Source: Pseudolabrys sp. Root1462 (GTDB taxonomy: Bacteria > Pseudomonadota > Alphaproteobacteria > Rhizobiales > Xanthobacteraceae). From it: 64,000 nucleotides of DNA. The stretch covers positions 745,359 through 809,358 of the forward strand of contig NZ_LMFS01000003.1 of assembly GCF_001426945.1 (NCBI RefSeq), given 5' to 3'. Of this stretch, positions 27,100 through 36,657 are shown one piece after another; positions within the stretch are counted from its first letter, which is position 1, and each line of letters opens with the position of its first letter. Under the pieces are notes generated by a model. The model was not told the DNA's origin. It saw only the letters and a program-made list of their open reading frames with translations, and did no database searches. Position numbers and translations under genes: made by a program.

Positions 27100-30000
27100 T
27101 CACTCCGCCGCGGCGACGCGCAGCACGCGCCACTGTGCCAGCAGTGCGCGCAAGGCGGCCGGCTTTACCGGCTTGTTCAGCAACTGAATGTCTTCGGCGC
27201 GAGCGCGCTCGCGCACGGCCGGCGAACGGTCGGCGGTGATCAGGATCGCCGGCAGCGGGCCGCAGTGCTGGCGCAACGCGATGATGGCGTCGATGCCGTT
27301 GCCGTGATCGAGGTGATAATCGACCAGCAGGCCGTTGGGCGGCACCGCGCTCGCCGCGACTGCGTTCAGGGCCCCGTCGAGGTCCGGAGCCTTGAGCACT
27401 TCACAGCCCCAGCCGCGCAACAGCATCTCCATGCCATCGAGCACCGCGGGTTCATTGTCGATGCAGATCGCCGTGGTGCCGGCGAGCTGTCCGGGATCGA
27501 CGCGGCTCTGGTTGCGCGCCGGCAATTCAACCGGCTTGGCGCTCGAGCGCGGCACCGTCACGGCGAAATGCGATCCGCCGGCGCGGATGCTGTCAACATC
27601 GACAGCGGCTGCAAGGATGCGGCCGATGCGTTCGACAATAGAGAGGCCAAGACCGAGGCCGCGGGCGATGCGCGCGCCCTGATCGAGCCGGTGGAATTCA
27701 ATGAAAATGTCGCGCCGTTTCGACGCCGGTATGCCGACGCCGGTATCGTAAACGTCGATGCGCAGTTCGTGGCCCCTGCGACGGCAGCCGATCAGCACCT
27801 TGCCGGCGGGCGTGTATTTGATGGCATTGGAGACAAGGTTCTGCACCAGGCGGCGCAGCAGGCGGCGATCCGAACGCACCACCAGCGAGCAGGGCACATA
27901 TTTGAGCTCGATGCCCTTGCCGGCGGCGAGTGGCGCGAATTCCAGTTCGATCTGCCGCATCACGTCGTCGATCCGGAAGGATGAATACTCCGGACGCATC
28001 GAGCCGGTATCGAGCCGCGACATGTCGAGCAGCGCGCTGAATATCTCTTCGACGGCTTCCAGCGAGGCGTCGATGTTGTCGGCGAGTCTGCGGTCGTCGT
28101 GGGCGCCGCGCTCGATCAGGCTGGTCACGTAAAGCCGCGCGGCATTGAGCGGCTGCAGGATGTCGTGGCTGGCGGCGGCGAGAAACTTGGTCTTCGAAAT
28201 GTTGGCGGCGTCTGCTTCCCCCTTGGCGTGAGCGAGCTCGGCATTGAGCAGTTCGAGCTCTTCGGTGCGCTCGCGCACGCGCCGCTCGAGCGTTTCGTTG
28301 GAGCGCTCCAGGGCCTCGGCCGCCTCGACGCTGGCGGTGATGTCGGTGAAGGTGGTGACGATGCCGCCATCCGGCATGTGGTTGGCGCGCACCTCGATGA
28401 CCATGGAGCCTTCGGCGAAGCGCTCCATGAACACGTCCTTGCCGGACAAATACCGTTCGACCTGCTCGCGCACCAGATCCTCGGCGCGTTTCGCGTCGAC
28501 GTCGGCGCGCCGCAGGTTGAAGCGCAGGATTTCGGCAAGGTCGATGCCGACGCGGATCAGACTGGGCGGCAGATCGAGGATTTCACCGAACTGCCGGTTC
28601 CAGCAGATCAGCTGCAGGTCGCGGTCGAACACCGCAATGCCCTGGCGCACGTGGTCGAGCGCGGTCTGCAGGATTTCGCGGTTGTACTGGATTGCGGCGC
28701 TGGCGTCGTCGAGCAGCTTCAGCGCCGCCTTGGTCGTCACCGTGCGTTTGCGCAGCAGCAGCGACAGCACCAGGCGCGATGAGGCGCCGCCGATCGCCGA
28801 GGCGAGGATATGTTCGGCGTGACGTACCAGGCGAAAGTCGGCTTCGTCCTTGGGATCGAGGCTGATGCGGTGGGTGGTTGCGAAATTTTCGAAGGCGTTT
28901 CGGGTGCGGTCCTCGCCGAGATAGCGGGCGACCGTATTGTTGAGTTCTTCGACCGTAACCGCGGAGCGCCACAGCCGGAAGGTCGGCGCTATCGGCGCCA
29001 GCGTCGTCGGCACGAAGGTGTTGGCCTGCAGGCGCTCGATCGGCGACGGATCTCGGCGCAGCGAGAAGCCGATATAGCAGGCGATGTTGACGAAGAAGCT
29101 CCACACCACGCCATGCACCAAGGGCGATAGATTGAGGCCCAGCAGGTGCTGCGGCCGCAACAGCGCGATGCCCCACGGACCTTCGGTGAGGAAATGCTGA
29201 CCTATGATGCCGATATCGGCGAAGGTCGGCAGCAGCAGCGTGTAGCCCCACATCAGGATGCCGGCGACCATGCCGGCGATGGCGCCCGCCGCGGTGGCGC
29301 GCCGCCAGAACATGCCGCCGAAGAATGCCGGCGCGAGTTGCGCAATCGCGGCAAAGGACAGCAGGCCGATCGACGCAAGCTGCGAGGGGCCGGCGGCGCG
29401 ATAATACAGATAAGCCAGAATGAGGATGCCGAAGATCGACAACCGGCGCACGGTAAGCAGCATCGAGCCGACATCCTCTCGCCCGGATATCAGGGCTTCG
29501 CGCCGTTGCAGCACCAGCGGCATGATGAGGTCGTTCGAAATCATGATCGACAGCGCGACAGATTCGACGATCACCATGGCGGTGGCGGCGGACAGGCCGC
29601 CGACGAAGGCGGCGATGGTGAGCACGTAGGATCCGGTCTGCAGCGGCAGCGCCAGCACGAACATGTCGCTATCGATGGCGTCGCCCTTGAAGGTGAGCAG
29701 GCCGGCGACTGCGATCGGCACGACGAAAATATTGATCAGCACGAGGTAGAGCGGGAACAGCCACGCCGCGCGCTTGATCTCATCCTCGTTGTTGTTCTCG
29801 ACCACCGCGACGTGGAACTGGCGCGGCAGCAGGATGATGGCGAAGAATGACAGGAGTGTCGTCGCCATGAATGTATCGAGCGCCGGTTCGCGGGTGAACT
29901 GGCTTACGACCTGGGGGAGCTGCTGCGCCGCCTCGAACAGCGCTGTGGGGCCGCCGAACATCCAGAAGGTGACGTAGATGCCGACGGCAAGGAAGGCGAA

Positions 30001-30648
30001 CAGCTTGACGAGGGACTCCGTCGCGATCGCCAGCATCAGGCCGTCCTGATGTTCGGTGGCGTCGATATGGCGCGTGCCGAACAGGACCGCGAAGGTCGCC
30101 ATCGATAGCGCAACGAACAGGGCGATGTCGCCAAGCAGCGGTCGCGACAAGTCGTCGGCCGGCGTTACATGCGCGAGGATGGTCTCGAGCGACGACGACA
30201 CGGCTTTGAGCTGGAGAGCAATATACGGAATTGTGCCGATGATCGCGATCAAGGCGACGGTCGCAGCCACGGCCTGGCCTTTGCCATAGCGCGCCGCGAT
30301 GAAGTCGGCGATCGAAGTAATGTTCTGCGCCTTGGCGAGGCGTACGATGCGGATGATGAGTGGCGCGAACAGACCGAGCATCAGCACCGGGCCGATATAG
30401 ATGGTGAGGAAGTCGTAGCCGGTGCGTGAAGCCGAGCCGACCGAGCCGAAGAAGGTCCAGGAGGTGCAATAGATCGCCAGCGACAGCGGGTAGATCATCA
30501 ACCGGGTGCGGCCGATGCGGCCGAGGCCGCCGCTCGCTGTGGCAACGCCGGGCACGCGCCGTCGCAGCCGGTCGCCATAGCTGGCGACCAGGAACAGCAG
30601 GCCGATGTAGCCCAGCGCTACGGCGATAACGACCCAGCCTTGCAGCAT
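27100..30648 (-). CDS. Sodium:solute symporter-domain hybrid histidine kinase (CrbS/MxtR-like)
   Basis: 1182-residue sensor in the inner membrane. Residues about 1-535 form an SLC5-like solute:sodium symporter domain of thirteen helices. They are followed by a linker (STAC-like), a PAS domain (about 660-775), a coiled coil, HisKA with phospho-acceptor His828 in AAASHDILQPL, HATPase_c with DTGVGIPASKR, and a C-terminal receiver (about 1060-1180; Asp in LLVDYHLD). The layout matches the CbrA/CrbS/MxtR group, which sense or respond to carbon sources, acetate for CrbS. The adjacent LuxR regulator is the likely partner. Whether the symporter half transports is unknown. Confidence 0.93.
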   Translation of the reverse strand: MLQGWVVIAVALGYIGLLFLVASYGDRLRRRVPGVATASGGLGRIGRTRLMIYPLSLAIYCTSWTFFGSVGSASRTGYDFLTIYIGPVLMLGLFAPLIIRIVRLAKAQNITSIADFIAARYGKGQAVAATVALIAIIGTIPYIALQLKAVSSSLETILAHVTPADDLSRPLLGDIALFVALSMATFAVLFGTRHIDATEHQDGLMLAIATESLVKLFAFLAVGIYVTFWMFGGPTALFEAAQQLPQVVSQFTREPALDTFMATTLLSFFAIILLPRQFHVAVVENNNEDEIKRAAWLFPLYLVLINIFVVPIAVAGLLTFKGDAIDSDMFVLALPLQTGSYVLTIAAFVGGLSAATAMVIVESVALSIMISNDLIMPLVLQRREALISGREDVGSMLLTVRRLSIFGILILAYLYYRAAGPSQLASIGLLSFAAIAQLAPAFFGGMFWRRATAAGAIAGMVAGILMWGYTLLLPTFADIGIIGQHFLTEGPWGIALLRPQHLLGLNLSPLVHGVVWSFFVNIACYIGFSLRRDPSPIERLQANTFVPTTLAPIAPTFRLWRSAVTVEELNNTVARYLGEDRTRNAFENFATTHRISLDPKDEADFRLVRHAEHILASAIGGASSRLVLSLLLRKRTVTTKAALKLLDDASAAIQYNREILQTALDHVRQGIAVFDRDLQLICWNRQFGEILDLPPSLIRVGIDLAEILRFNLRRADVDAKRAEDLVREQVERYLSGKDVFMERFAEGSMVIEVRANHMPDGGIVTTFTDITASVEAAEALERSNETLERRVRERTEELELLNAELAHAKGEADAANISKTKFLAAASHDILQPLNAARLYVTSLIERGAHDDRRLADNIDASLEAVEEIFSALLDMSRLDTGSMRPEYSSFRIDDVMRQIELEFAPLAAGKGIELKYVPCSLVVRSDRRLLRRLVQNLVSNAIKYTPAGKVLIGCRRRGHELRIDVYDTGVGIPASKRRDIFIEFHRLDQGARIARGLGLGLSIVERIGRILAAAVDVDSIRAGGSHFAVTVPRSSAKPVELPARNQSRVDPGQLAGTTAICIDNEPAVLDGMEMLLRGWGCEVLKAPDLDGALNAVAASAVPPNGLLVDYHLDHGNGIDAIIALRQHCGPLPAILITADRSPAVRERARAEDIQLLNKPVKPAALRALLAQWRVLRVAAAE

Positions 30649-30892
30649 TCCCGGCTCCGGACAGAAGCCAGGCTAAGCCCAGCTTTCGTCTGCTATTTTA
30701 TCGATCGGCGTGGCGGATGGATAGGACTTCGAAGTCGCCCAAATGCCCGGTTCAGGCGGCATCTCAATAAGCCGACATACGATGTTCTGGTCTGAGAGCC
30801 ATGATTTGACCTTGCCCGGCGAAGCGGGGCAATGATCCCGAGGAAAGGCCTGCGCAAGGGCGCGCGGGTGGTTCCCTGAGAGTCCGCCCGCC

Positions 30893-31999
30893 TTGCCTGC
30901 TTTCCCATTCATCACCCGATTGGCCGCCTTCCGCGATGTTGCGGAGACCATGATGTTCGCCGCGATCGGCGGACTGGTGCTCGGTTATCTCGGGATGCCC
31001 GCGGGTTATCTGTCCGGCTCCATTCTTGCCGTCGCCATCGCCGCGCTGGCCGGCCGGCCGATGCACGTGCCGACCACGATGATGCGCGTGCTCGTCGTCC
31101 TCATCGGCATTTCGCTGGGCGCCGTGGTCACGCCGGAGACGCTGCGCGGCGTCACCAGCTATCCGGTCAGCATCGCGGTGCTGCTGGCTGCAACGGTGGT
31201 CATCGTCGTCGCCGGCACGGCCTATCTGCGCGTCGTCCACGGCTGGGACAAGCTGACGGCTTATCTCGCCTCGGTGCCGGGCGGGCTGTCGCAGGTGATG
31301 GCGCTGGCCATCGAGTTCAAGGCCGATGTGCGGGCGGTTGCGATCGTGCAGACCGTGCGCGTCATCATCCTCGCGGTCGGCTTGCCGGCACTGTTCGCCG
31401 GTCTCGGTCTCGTCGATCATACCCACGCCGAGCCGACGGCATCGTTTTCACCGTCACAGTTCGACGAGCTCGCCATCCTCATCGTGGTCTCGGCTTTTGC
31501 GGCCGTCATCGCTCATAAGATCAGGTTTCCCGGCGGGCTGCTGTTCGGCGCCATGCTGGCCTCGGCGGCCCTGCACGGTACCGACACGCTGCGCGTCGTC
31601 ATGCCGTGGTGGCTTTCCTATGTGGTGATGATCGCCTTCGGCGCCGTCAGCGGCGCGCGCTTTGCCAATACACCGCTGCGCCTGCTGCTGAGGTTCACCG
31701 GTGCGGCGCTCGGCGTGTTCGCCGTCGCCGTGGCGATCACCGGCGGCTTTGCCGTTCTGCTGCTGGGACTGCTCGACATTCCCATCGCCGAGGTGATGGT
31801 CGCCTACGCGCCAGGCGCGGTCGACGCCATGCTGCTACTGGCGCTGGCGCTGCATTTCGACCCGGTTTACGTCGGCACGCACCACCTGGTGCGCATCTTC
31901 TTCGCGATGATCGTGACGCCGTTCGTGGTGCGGCTGCGGGCGCGGGGCGGCGAGAAGGACCCGGCCGTCAAGCCGTCGGCGGATGCGATCGACGATTGA
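30893..31999 (+). CDS. AbrB-family membrane protein
   Basis: 368 residues with about ten membrane helices arranged as two copies of the AbrB-duplication unit (GGLVLGYLGMPAGYLSGSILA in the first half, GGLLFGAMLASAALHGT in the second). Some relatives are annotated ammonia monooxygenase or transporter, with no solid evidence for either. The start is uncertain: the frame begins at a TTG (30893), and a later ATG at about 30950 would remove 19 residues without harming the first helix. It is divergent from the hybrid kinase. Confidence 0.82.
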   Translation: MPAFPFITRLAAFRDVAETMMFAAIGGLVLGYLGMPAGYLSGSILAVAIAALAGRPMHVPTTMMRVLVVLIGISLGAVVTPETLRGVTSYPVSIAVLLAATVVIVVAGTAYLRVVHGWDKLTAYLASVPGGLSQVMALAIEFKADVRAVAIVQTVRVIILAVGLPALFAGLGLVDHTHAEPTASFSPSQFDELAILIVVSAFAAVIAHKIRFPGGLLFGAMLASAALHGTDTLRVVMPWWLSYVVMIAFGAVSGARFANTPLRLLLRFTGAALGVFAVAVAITGGFAVLLLGLLDIPIAEVMVAYAPGAVDAMLLLALALHFDPVYVGTHHLVRIFFAMIVTPFVVRLRARGGEKDPAVKPSADAIDD

Positions 32000-32005
32000 G
32001 GTGGC

Positions 32006-33235
32006 TTATTCGGCCGCCAGTTGCCGTCGGCTCTTCGGCAATTGCAGCCGCTCCCAGACATCGACCAGCGCTTCGGCCAGATGATCGACCAGCACGTCGT
32101 CGTGATAGGGCGACGGCGTGATACGCAGACGTTCCATTCCGCGCGGCACAGTCGGGTAATTGATCGGCTGAATATAGATGTTGTGCTCGGTGAGCAGCAT
32201 GTCGCTCGCGAGCTTGACCTTTTCCGGATCGGCGACCAGCACCGGCACAATATGCGTATCCGACGGCATCACCGGCAGGCCGGCGGCATTGAGCACGGCC
32301 TTGACGCGCGCGGCGCGGTCCTGATGGCGGTCGCGTTCCCACTGTGAAGTCTTGAGGTGGCGGATCGCCGCGGTCGCCGCCGCGCAGATCGCCGGCGGCA
32401 GCGCGGTGGTGAAGATGAAGCCGGGGGCGTAGGAGCGCACGGCATCGATCATCGCCGCCGTGCCGGCGATGTAACCGCCGAGGCAGCCGAACGCCTTGGC
32501 GAGCGTGCCCTCGATGACATCGATGCGATGTGCGGCCTTGTCACGTTCGGTGACGCCACCGCCACGCGGGCCGTACATGCCGACGGCGTGGACCTCATCG
32601 ACATAGGTCATGGCATTGTACTTGGCGGCGAGATCGCAGATCGCATGCAGTGGCGCGACGTCGCCATCCATCGAATACAGGCTCTCGAAGAGCACGATCT
32701 TCGGCCGCGCCGGATCGGCGGCCTTGAGCAGTTCCTCAAGATGCTCGAGATCGTTGTGTCGCCACACGACCTTTTCGCAGCCGGACTGGCGCACGCCCTC
32801 GATCATCGAGTTGTGGTTCAGCGCGTCCGACAGGATCAGGCAGTTCGGCAGCAGTTTGGCGATGGTCGGGATACCGGTCTGGTTCGAGACGTAGCCCGAC
32901 GTAAAAACCAGCGCAGCCTCCTTGCCGTGCAGGTCGGCGAGTTCACGCTCCAGCTCGACCAGCGGATGGTTGGTGCCGGCGATGTTGCGGGTACCGCCGG
33001 CGCCGGTGCCCATGCGCGCCGCGACGTCGACCATGGCGCCGATCACCTGCGGGTGCTGCGCCATGCCGAGATAGTCGTTCGAGCACCAGATCACGACTTC
33101 GCGCTTCCCCTCCGGCGCATGCCAATAGGCGTAGGGGAAGCGACCGGCGATGCGCTCGAGGTCGGCGAACACGCGGTAGCGGCGTTCCTGGCGGAGCTGG
33201 TCCAGGGCGGACACGAAGAACTCATTGTAATTCAT
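32006..33235 (-). CDS. hemA: 5-aminolevulinate synthase
   Basis: 409-residue PLP enzyme of the alpha-oxoamine synthase family that condenses glycine and succinyl-CoA to 5-aminolevulinate, the alphaproteobacterial (Shemin) route to heme and tetrapyrroles. The N-terminus [21 protein letters not shown] is typical. The glycine-rich motif GAGGTRNI is present and the PLP lysine is Lys248 in [10 protein letters not shown] FixK/FNR-like palindrome lies about 103 bp upstream, consistent with oxygen control of heme synthesis. It supplies heme to the oxidase encoded at the start of the window. Confidence 0.96.
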   Translation of the reverse strand: MNYNEFFVSALDQLRQERRYRVFADLERIAGRFPYAYWHAPEGKREVVIWCSNDYLGMAQHPQVIGAMVDVAARMGTGAGGTRNIAGTNHPLVELERELADLHGKEAALVFTSGYVSNQTGIPTIAKLLPNCLILSDALNHNSMIEGVRQSGCEKVVWRHNDLEHLEELLKAADPARPKIVLFESLYSMDGDVAPLHAICDLAAKYNAMTYVDEVHAVGMYGPRGGGVTERDKAAHRIDVIEGTLAKAFGCLGGYIAGTAAMIDAVRSYAPGFIFTTALPPAICAAATAAIRHLKTSQWERDRHQDRAARVKAVLNAAGLPVMPSDTHIVPVLVADPEKVKLASDMLLTEHNIYIQPINYPTVPRGMERLRITPSPYHDDVLVDHLAEALVDVWERLQLPKSRRQLAAE

Positions 33236-33330
33236 GGAATTTCTACTTTCTCGCCCCGAGGTCGGGTCTTTTTAGTGGGCTTCCAGCCCGCTTGTCGAGA
33301 TGAGATTCGTACAATTCCAATGTGGCGGTA

Positions 33331-33344
33331 TTGACCGAGGTCAA
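33331..33344 (-). promoter_or_regulatory. FixK/FNR-type box upstream of hemA
   Basis: TTGACCGAGGTCAA fits the FixK/FNR core TTGA-N6-TCAA with full dyad symmetry. Its centre is about 103 bp before the hemA ATG. On the minus strand a -10-like TACGAA begins 20 nt after the box, the spacing expected of a class II promoter with a start near 33296. Confidence 0.55.
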
Positions 33345-33350
33345 AGGCGG

Positions 33351-33376
33351 AACCTCCCCGGCGGGCCGGGAAGGTT
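33351..33376 (-). terminator. Hairpin after the alpha/beta-barrel gene
   Basis: An 11-bp stem (AACCTCCCCGG with CCGGGAAGGTT, one G-T pair) and a CGGG loop lie 17 bp beyond the 103-residue gene and just upstream of the hemA promoter box. The T-content is poor, so termination is possible but not certain. Confidence 0.45.
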
Positions 33377-33393
33377 CTTTCGTGGGTTCGCGA

Positions 33394-33705
33394 CTATTGC
33401 AGCCCGTAGCTGTCGATCAGATCGGCGCGGAGCCGCGTCGGCGTCGGCGGTGTGCTGCAGCGCTCGCGAATCGATTTTTCGAAGGCCTTGAAGGTCGGCA
33501 GTTCGGTCACGGCGTCGGAGCTGTCTTCCGCGAGATTGACGAAGACGTGAACGAAGCTGACGCCATCCGGCTCCTTGAACAGCCCGTAGGCGATGCCGGC
33601 GGGCTTTTTTTCGTGCAATTCCGAAAACACCGCACGCGACAGTGCTTCGTTTTCGTCCGCCCGTTCGGGTTTGGTCGTGTAGCGTACTATCGTTACTCTC
33701 GCCAT
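33394..33705 (-). CDS. Small dimeric alpha/beta-barrel-like protein
   Basis: 103 residues that look like a ferredoxin-like (antibiotic-biosynthesis monooxygenase type) small barrel, with alternating strands such as VTIVRYTTKP and VSFVHVFVN. The assignment rests on pattern only. It is divergent from the ECF sigma gene across 162 bp. An enzymatic role cannot be claimed. Confidence 0.65.
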   Translation of the reverse strand: MARVTIVRYTTKPERADENEALSRAVFSELHEKKPAGIAYGLFKEPDGVSFVHVFVNLAEDSSDAVTELPTFKAFEKSIRERCSTPPTPTRLRADLIDSYGLQ

Positions 33706-33867
33706 GGAGGCCTCCTTCGGCTGGCGCGCGCCCTGTGCGCACGCTCATGTCGAAAAGGACGCCGCGGCGGCGGGTAAGGATTCGCCGGGCGATAAATTTT
33801 TGCGAGACCGAATCCTATTGCTGTGTCGGATCGTCCAGATGGCAGGACCAACAGAAGAGAGGCCGCC

Positions 33868-34740
33868 ATGGGCGACACCGTCATGACCCCGGACGCCTTC
33901 GGGCAATTGCTGTCGCAGACCCGGCCGCGGCTGCATCGCTATTGCGCGCGCATGCTCGGATCGGCCTTCGACGGCGAAGACGTGGTGCAGGACGCCATGG
34001 CCAAGGCGATCGAGGCATTGCCGGAGGCGGGCCATCTGGACAATCCGGAGCGCTGGTTGTTTCGCATCGCGCACAACACCGCGCTCGATGCCTTACGCCG
34101 CCGGAAGCGGCTGGAGACGCGTCAATCATCGTCCGAACTCATTGCGATCGAGGATCCATCGGCCGACGCCGCGGCGCGCGTGGAGACGGCCGGGAGCTTC
34201 GCCGCTTTCCTCGCGCTGCCGGCCACGCAACGCGCCTGCGTCGTGCTGTCGGATGTTCTCGGCTACGCCAATGCCGAAACAGCCGGCATCCTCGAGACGA
34301 CCGTAGCGGCCGTCAAAGCTGATCTGCATCGCGGCCGCGAGAGGTTGAGGGCGCAGAAGAACGAGCCGGTCGCGCGGCCTGCGATCAGCGATGCGGAAAG
34401 GGCGCGCCTGCGCAACTACGCCGATCTGTTCAACGCGCGCGACTTCGACGCGCTACGCGATTTACTGGCCGAAGATGTCAGGCTCGACCTCGTGAACCGA
34501 ACAAGACTCAATGGCCGCCGCGATGTCTCGGTCTACTTCACCCGCTACGCGGCCGCGGCGCCCTGGCGCTTTACGCTCGGTTTCGCCGAGGGCCAGCCGG
34601 CGCTGCTCGTCGGCGCGCCTGACAATGACACGCTGCGGTTCGTGGTGCTGCTGGGCTGGTCCGGCGACAAGGTCGCCAGCATCCGCGACTTCCACTACGC
34701 GCCGTACATCGTCGATGGGCTTGCGACCGAGAGCCTCTAG
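33868..34740 (+). CDS. ECF sigma factor with C-terminal NTF2/SnoaL-like domain
   Basis: 290 residues. Sigma region 2 (HRYCARMLGSAFDGEDVVQDAMAKA, with the -10 reading NPERWLFRIAHNTALD) and region 4 (ATQRACVVLSDVLGYANAETAGIL) are clear. A roughly 110-residue C-terminal domain resembling SnoaL/NTF2 follows (from about 175). Sigma factors of this design (SigJ and ECF41-type) lack an anti-sigma gene, and the extra domain is thought to regulate activity. The DGGGR and NPDKL signatures of ECF41 are not seen, so it is a different subgroup. ATG 33868 follows an AGAGAGG site. Confidence 0.87.
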   Translation: MGDTVMTPDAFGQLLSQTRPRLHRYCARMLGSAFDGEDVVQDAMAKAIEALPEAGHLDNPERWLFRIAHNTALDALRRRKRLETRQSSSELIAIEDPSADAAARVETAGSFAAFLALPATQRACVVLSDVLGYANAETAGILETTVAAVKADLHRGRERLRAQKNEPVARPAISDAERARLRNYADLFNARDFDALRDLLAEDVRLDLVNRTRLNGRRDVSVYFTRYAAAAPWRFTLGFAEGQPALLVGAPDNDTLRFVVLLGWSGDKVASIRDFHYAPYIVDGLATESL

Positions 34741-35297
34741 CGCGCCTGAAAATCGGCGAGGTTCAGATAGCCACGCATGCCGGCGAGCATCAGCGCACCG
34801 ATATGCAGTTGCAGTGAGAATTCACCGGAATAGATCATGGCGCCGAGTTCGGCCGGGCTCACCAGATTGAGTTCGAGGCCGGCCTCGACGCTTGCGCCAG
34901 GCGGCCGCCAGTCGGTCTCGACGAAGAAAGTGTGCACCATGTTCGACAGCCGCGCTGTGCACGGCGCGAAGCTGCCGAGCGCATGCACGGCTTTGGCCGG
35001 ATAGCCGGTCTCTTCGAGAAGTTCGCGCTCGCAGGTGCGAGCCGGGTCCTCGCCCGCTTCGGTCATGCCCGCCGGCAATTCCCACGTCTTGCGCTCTACG
35101 GCCGGCCGGTACTGCTGGACGATGGGGATGCGGCCATCCGGCGTCAGCGCGACGATGGCGATGTAATCCTGCTGGCCGATGGCGTGATAAAGCTCGGGCT
35201 TGGCGCCGGCGCGGAATTCGACCTCGCGCTCGATCACCTTCATCCACGGCGAAATGTCGATGGTGCGGCGGGATCTGATCTTCGGGTATTCGCCCAT
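34737..35297 (-). CDS. Nudix hydrolase (ADP-ribose pyrophosphatase-like)
   Basis: 186 residues carrying a complete Nudix box, G-x5-E-x7-REUxEExGU, beginning GMTEAGE and ending RELLEETGY. The upstream half (RRTIDISPWMKVIEREVEF and QYRPAVERKTWELPAG) resembles ADP-ribose/nucleotide-sugar pyrophosphatases. Its stop codon overlaps that of the ECF sigma gene on the other strand (shared CTAG, 34737-34740). Substrate specificity is uncertain. Confidence 0.88.
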   Translation of the reverse strand: MGEYPKIRSRRTIDISPWMKVIEREVEFRAGAKPELYHAIGQQDYIAIVALTPDGRIPIVQQYRPAVERKTWELPAGMTEAGEDPARTCERELLEETGYPAKAVHALGSFAPCTARLSNMVHTFFVETDWRPPGASVEAGLELNLVSPAELGAMIYSGEFSLQLHIGALMLAGMRGYLNLADFQAR

Positions 35298-35337
35298 GCT
35301 TGGCTCCATTGGAACGCGGAGCCTAGCATGGAAGCGC

Positions 35338-35353
35338 CCCCGCGAAAGCGGGG
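35338..35353. other. Short GC hairpin with GAAA tetraloop
   Basis: CCCCGC and GCGGGG pair perfectly around GAAA. It lies between the Nudix gene start and the methyltransferase gene end, both minus strand. It may be a minimal dispersed hairpin of the kind common in alphaproteobacteria or an end-of-transcript structure; there is no T-tract. Confidence 0.35.
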
Positions 35354-35363
35354 ACTCATGCCA

Positions 35364-36635
35364 TCAAAGATACCTTGGCTCGGGCAGCGGCGAGATCAGC
35401 TTGCCCTTGTAGCCCTTGGCGCGCAGCTTGGGCGCCAGCTCGTCGGCAATGTGCCAGGAGAAGATGATGGCCGCTTCCGGCTGGTCGGCGAACAGGCGCT
35501 CCTCGTCGACGACCGGTATCGACGTCCCCGGCATGCACTTGCCGATCTTCAGCGAGCCAGGAATTTCGCAGACATAGTCGATGATGCCGTCGTCGAGGCC
35601 GACATAATTGAACAAGGTCGAGGCGCGCGACGGCGCCGAGATGCCGACGACGCGGGCATTTTTTTCCTTGAGGTCGCGAAGCATCGCCAGCAGCCGCAGC
35701 TTGCTAAGCAGCACATCGTGCTTGAACTGCTTAAGCCGCTTCGCCATCGCCTCGCCCTTCGGTTCGGCGTCGAGCATCTGCCGCACGCTCGCCTGCACCG
35801 GACGCTTGCCCTTGCGGCCTGCATAGACCCGGATCGAGCCGCCATGGCTCGGGATCGGCCGCGCGTGGAACACTTCGAGGCCATGCATCTCCAGCAGGTA
35901 CTTCAGGCTGGTGAGCGAGTAGTAGCGCAGGTGCTCATGATAGACGGTGTCGTATTGCAGCGTGTCGAGCAGCGGAATGAGGTAGTGCGATTCCGAGATG
36001 AAGGCGCCGTCATCGGCCAGCATTTCGAGAATGCCTTCGACGATGGCGTGCACGTCCTCGATATGGGCGAAGCAATTCGCTGCCGTGATCACCTTGGCCT
36101 TGCCGTGCGAGGCGACGACTTCCTGCGCCGCCGCCTTGCCGAAGTAGCGCTTGATGGTCGGGATGCCGCGCGAATTGGCGATGTCGCCGACGTCGGTAGG
36201 CTCGATGCCCAAAATGCGATTGCCGGCCTTCTGGAAGTTGGAGATCAGCGTGCCGTCGTTGGAGCCGATATCGACAACGAAGTCCTTCGCCGTCAGGCCC
36301 ATCAGCTCCCAGCTCTCGCGCTGCAGGTCGGCGAAGTTGTCGCGCAGCAGCTTGGTGGTGCCCGAGGTGTAGGGATATTCCGGCGGGAAGATGATGACCG
36401 GATCGACCGCGAGACCGAGCTGAACCAGGTCGCAATTGCGGCAGTGCAGGAGATCGGTCGGAAACCACGGCTGCTGTCGCGGCACCTGGCCGATCGGCAC
36501 CATCTGATTCACCGGCGGCATATAGCCGAGCGACAGAACGGCATCGAGCTTTTCCGAGCCGCAGATCTGGCACTGCTCGACCGGAACGCTGCCGCCGGTG
36601 CCGGCGCCGCGCGCGATTTTGGTGGGGCCTACCAA
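35364..36635 (-). CDS. C-methyltransferase with N-terminal zinc site (NDP-sugar type)
   Basis: 423 residues in the three-part layout of NDP-sugar C-methyltransferases (TylC3/EvaC-like). An N-terminal zinc ribbon (CQICGS at about residue 22 and CRNCDL) is followed by the SAM-binding Rossmann domain (VDIGSNDGTL, then GIEPT) and a C-terminal domain. Relatives add a methyl group to a keto-sugar carbon. The last gene of a minus-strand operon with a sugar epimerase, an oxidoreductase and another methyltransferase, it points to synthesis of a branched or methylated sugar. The sugar itself is not identifiable. Confidence 0.85.
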   Translation of the reverse strand: MVGPTKIARGAGTGGSVPVEQCQICGSEKLDAVLSLGYMPPVNQMVPIGQVPRQQPWFPTDLLHCRNCDLVQLGLAVDPVIIFPPEYPYTSGTTKLLRDNFADLQRESWELMGLTAKDFVVDIGSNDGTLISNFQKAGNRILGIEPTDVGDIANSRGIPTIKRYFGKAAAQEVVASHGKAKVITAANCFAHIEDVHAIVEGILEMLADDGAFISESHYLIPLLDTLQYDTVYHEHLRYYSLTSLKYLLEMHGLEVFHARPIPSHGGSIRVYAGRKGKRPVQASVRQMLDAEPKGEAMAKRLKQFKHDVLLSKLRLLAMLRDLKEKNARVVGISAPSRASTLFNYVGLDDGIIDYVCEIPGSLKIGKCMPGTSIPVVDEERLFADQPEAAIIFSWHIADELAPKLRAKGYKGKLISPLPEPRYL

Positions 36636-36657
36636 GTGAACTCTCCTAGCCAGTAAG

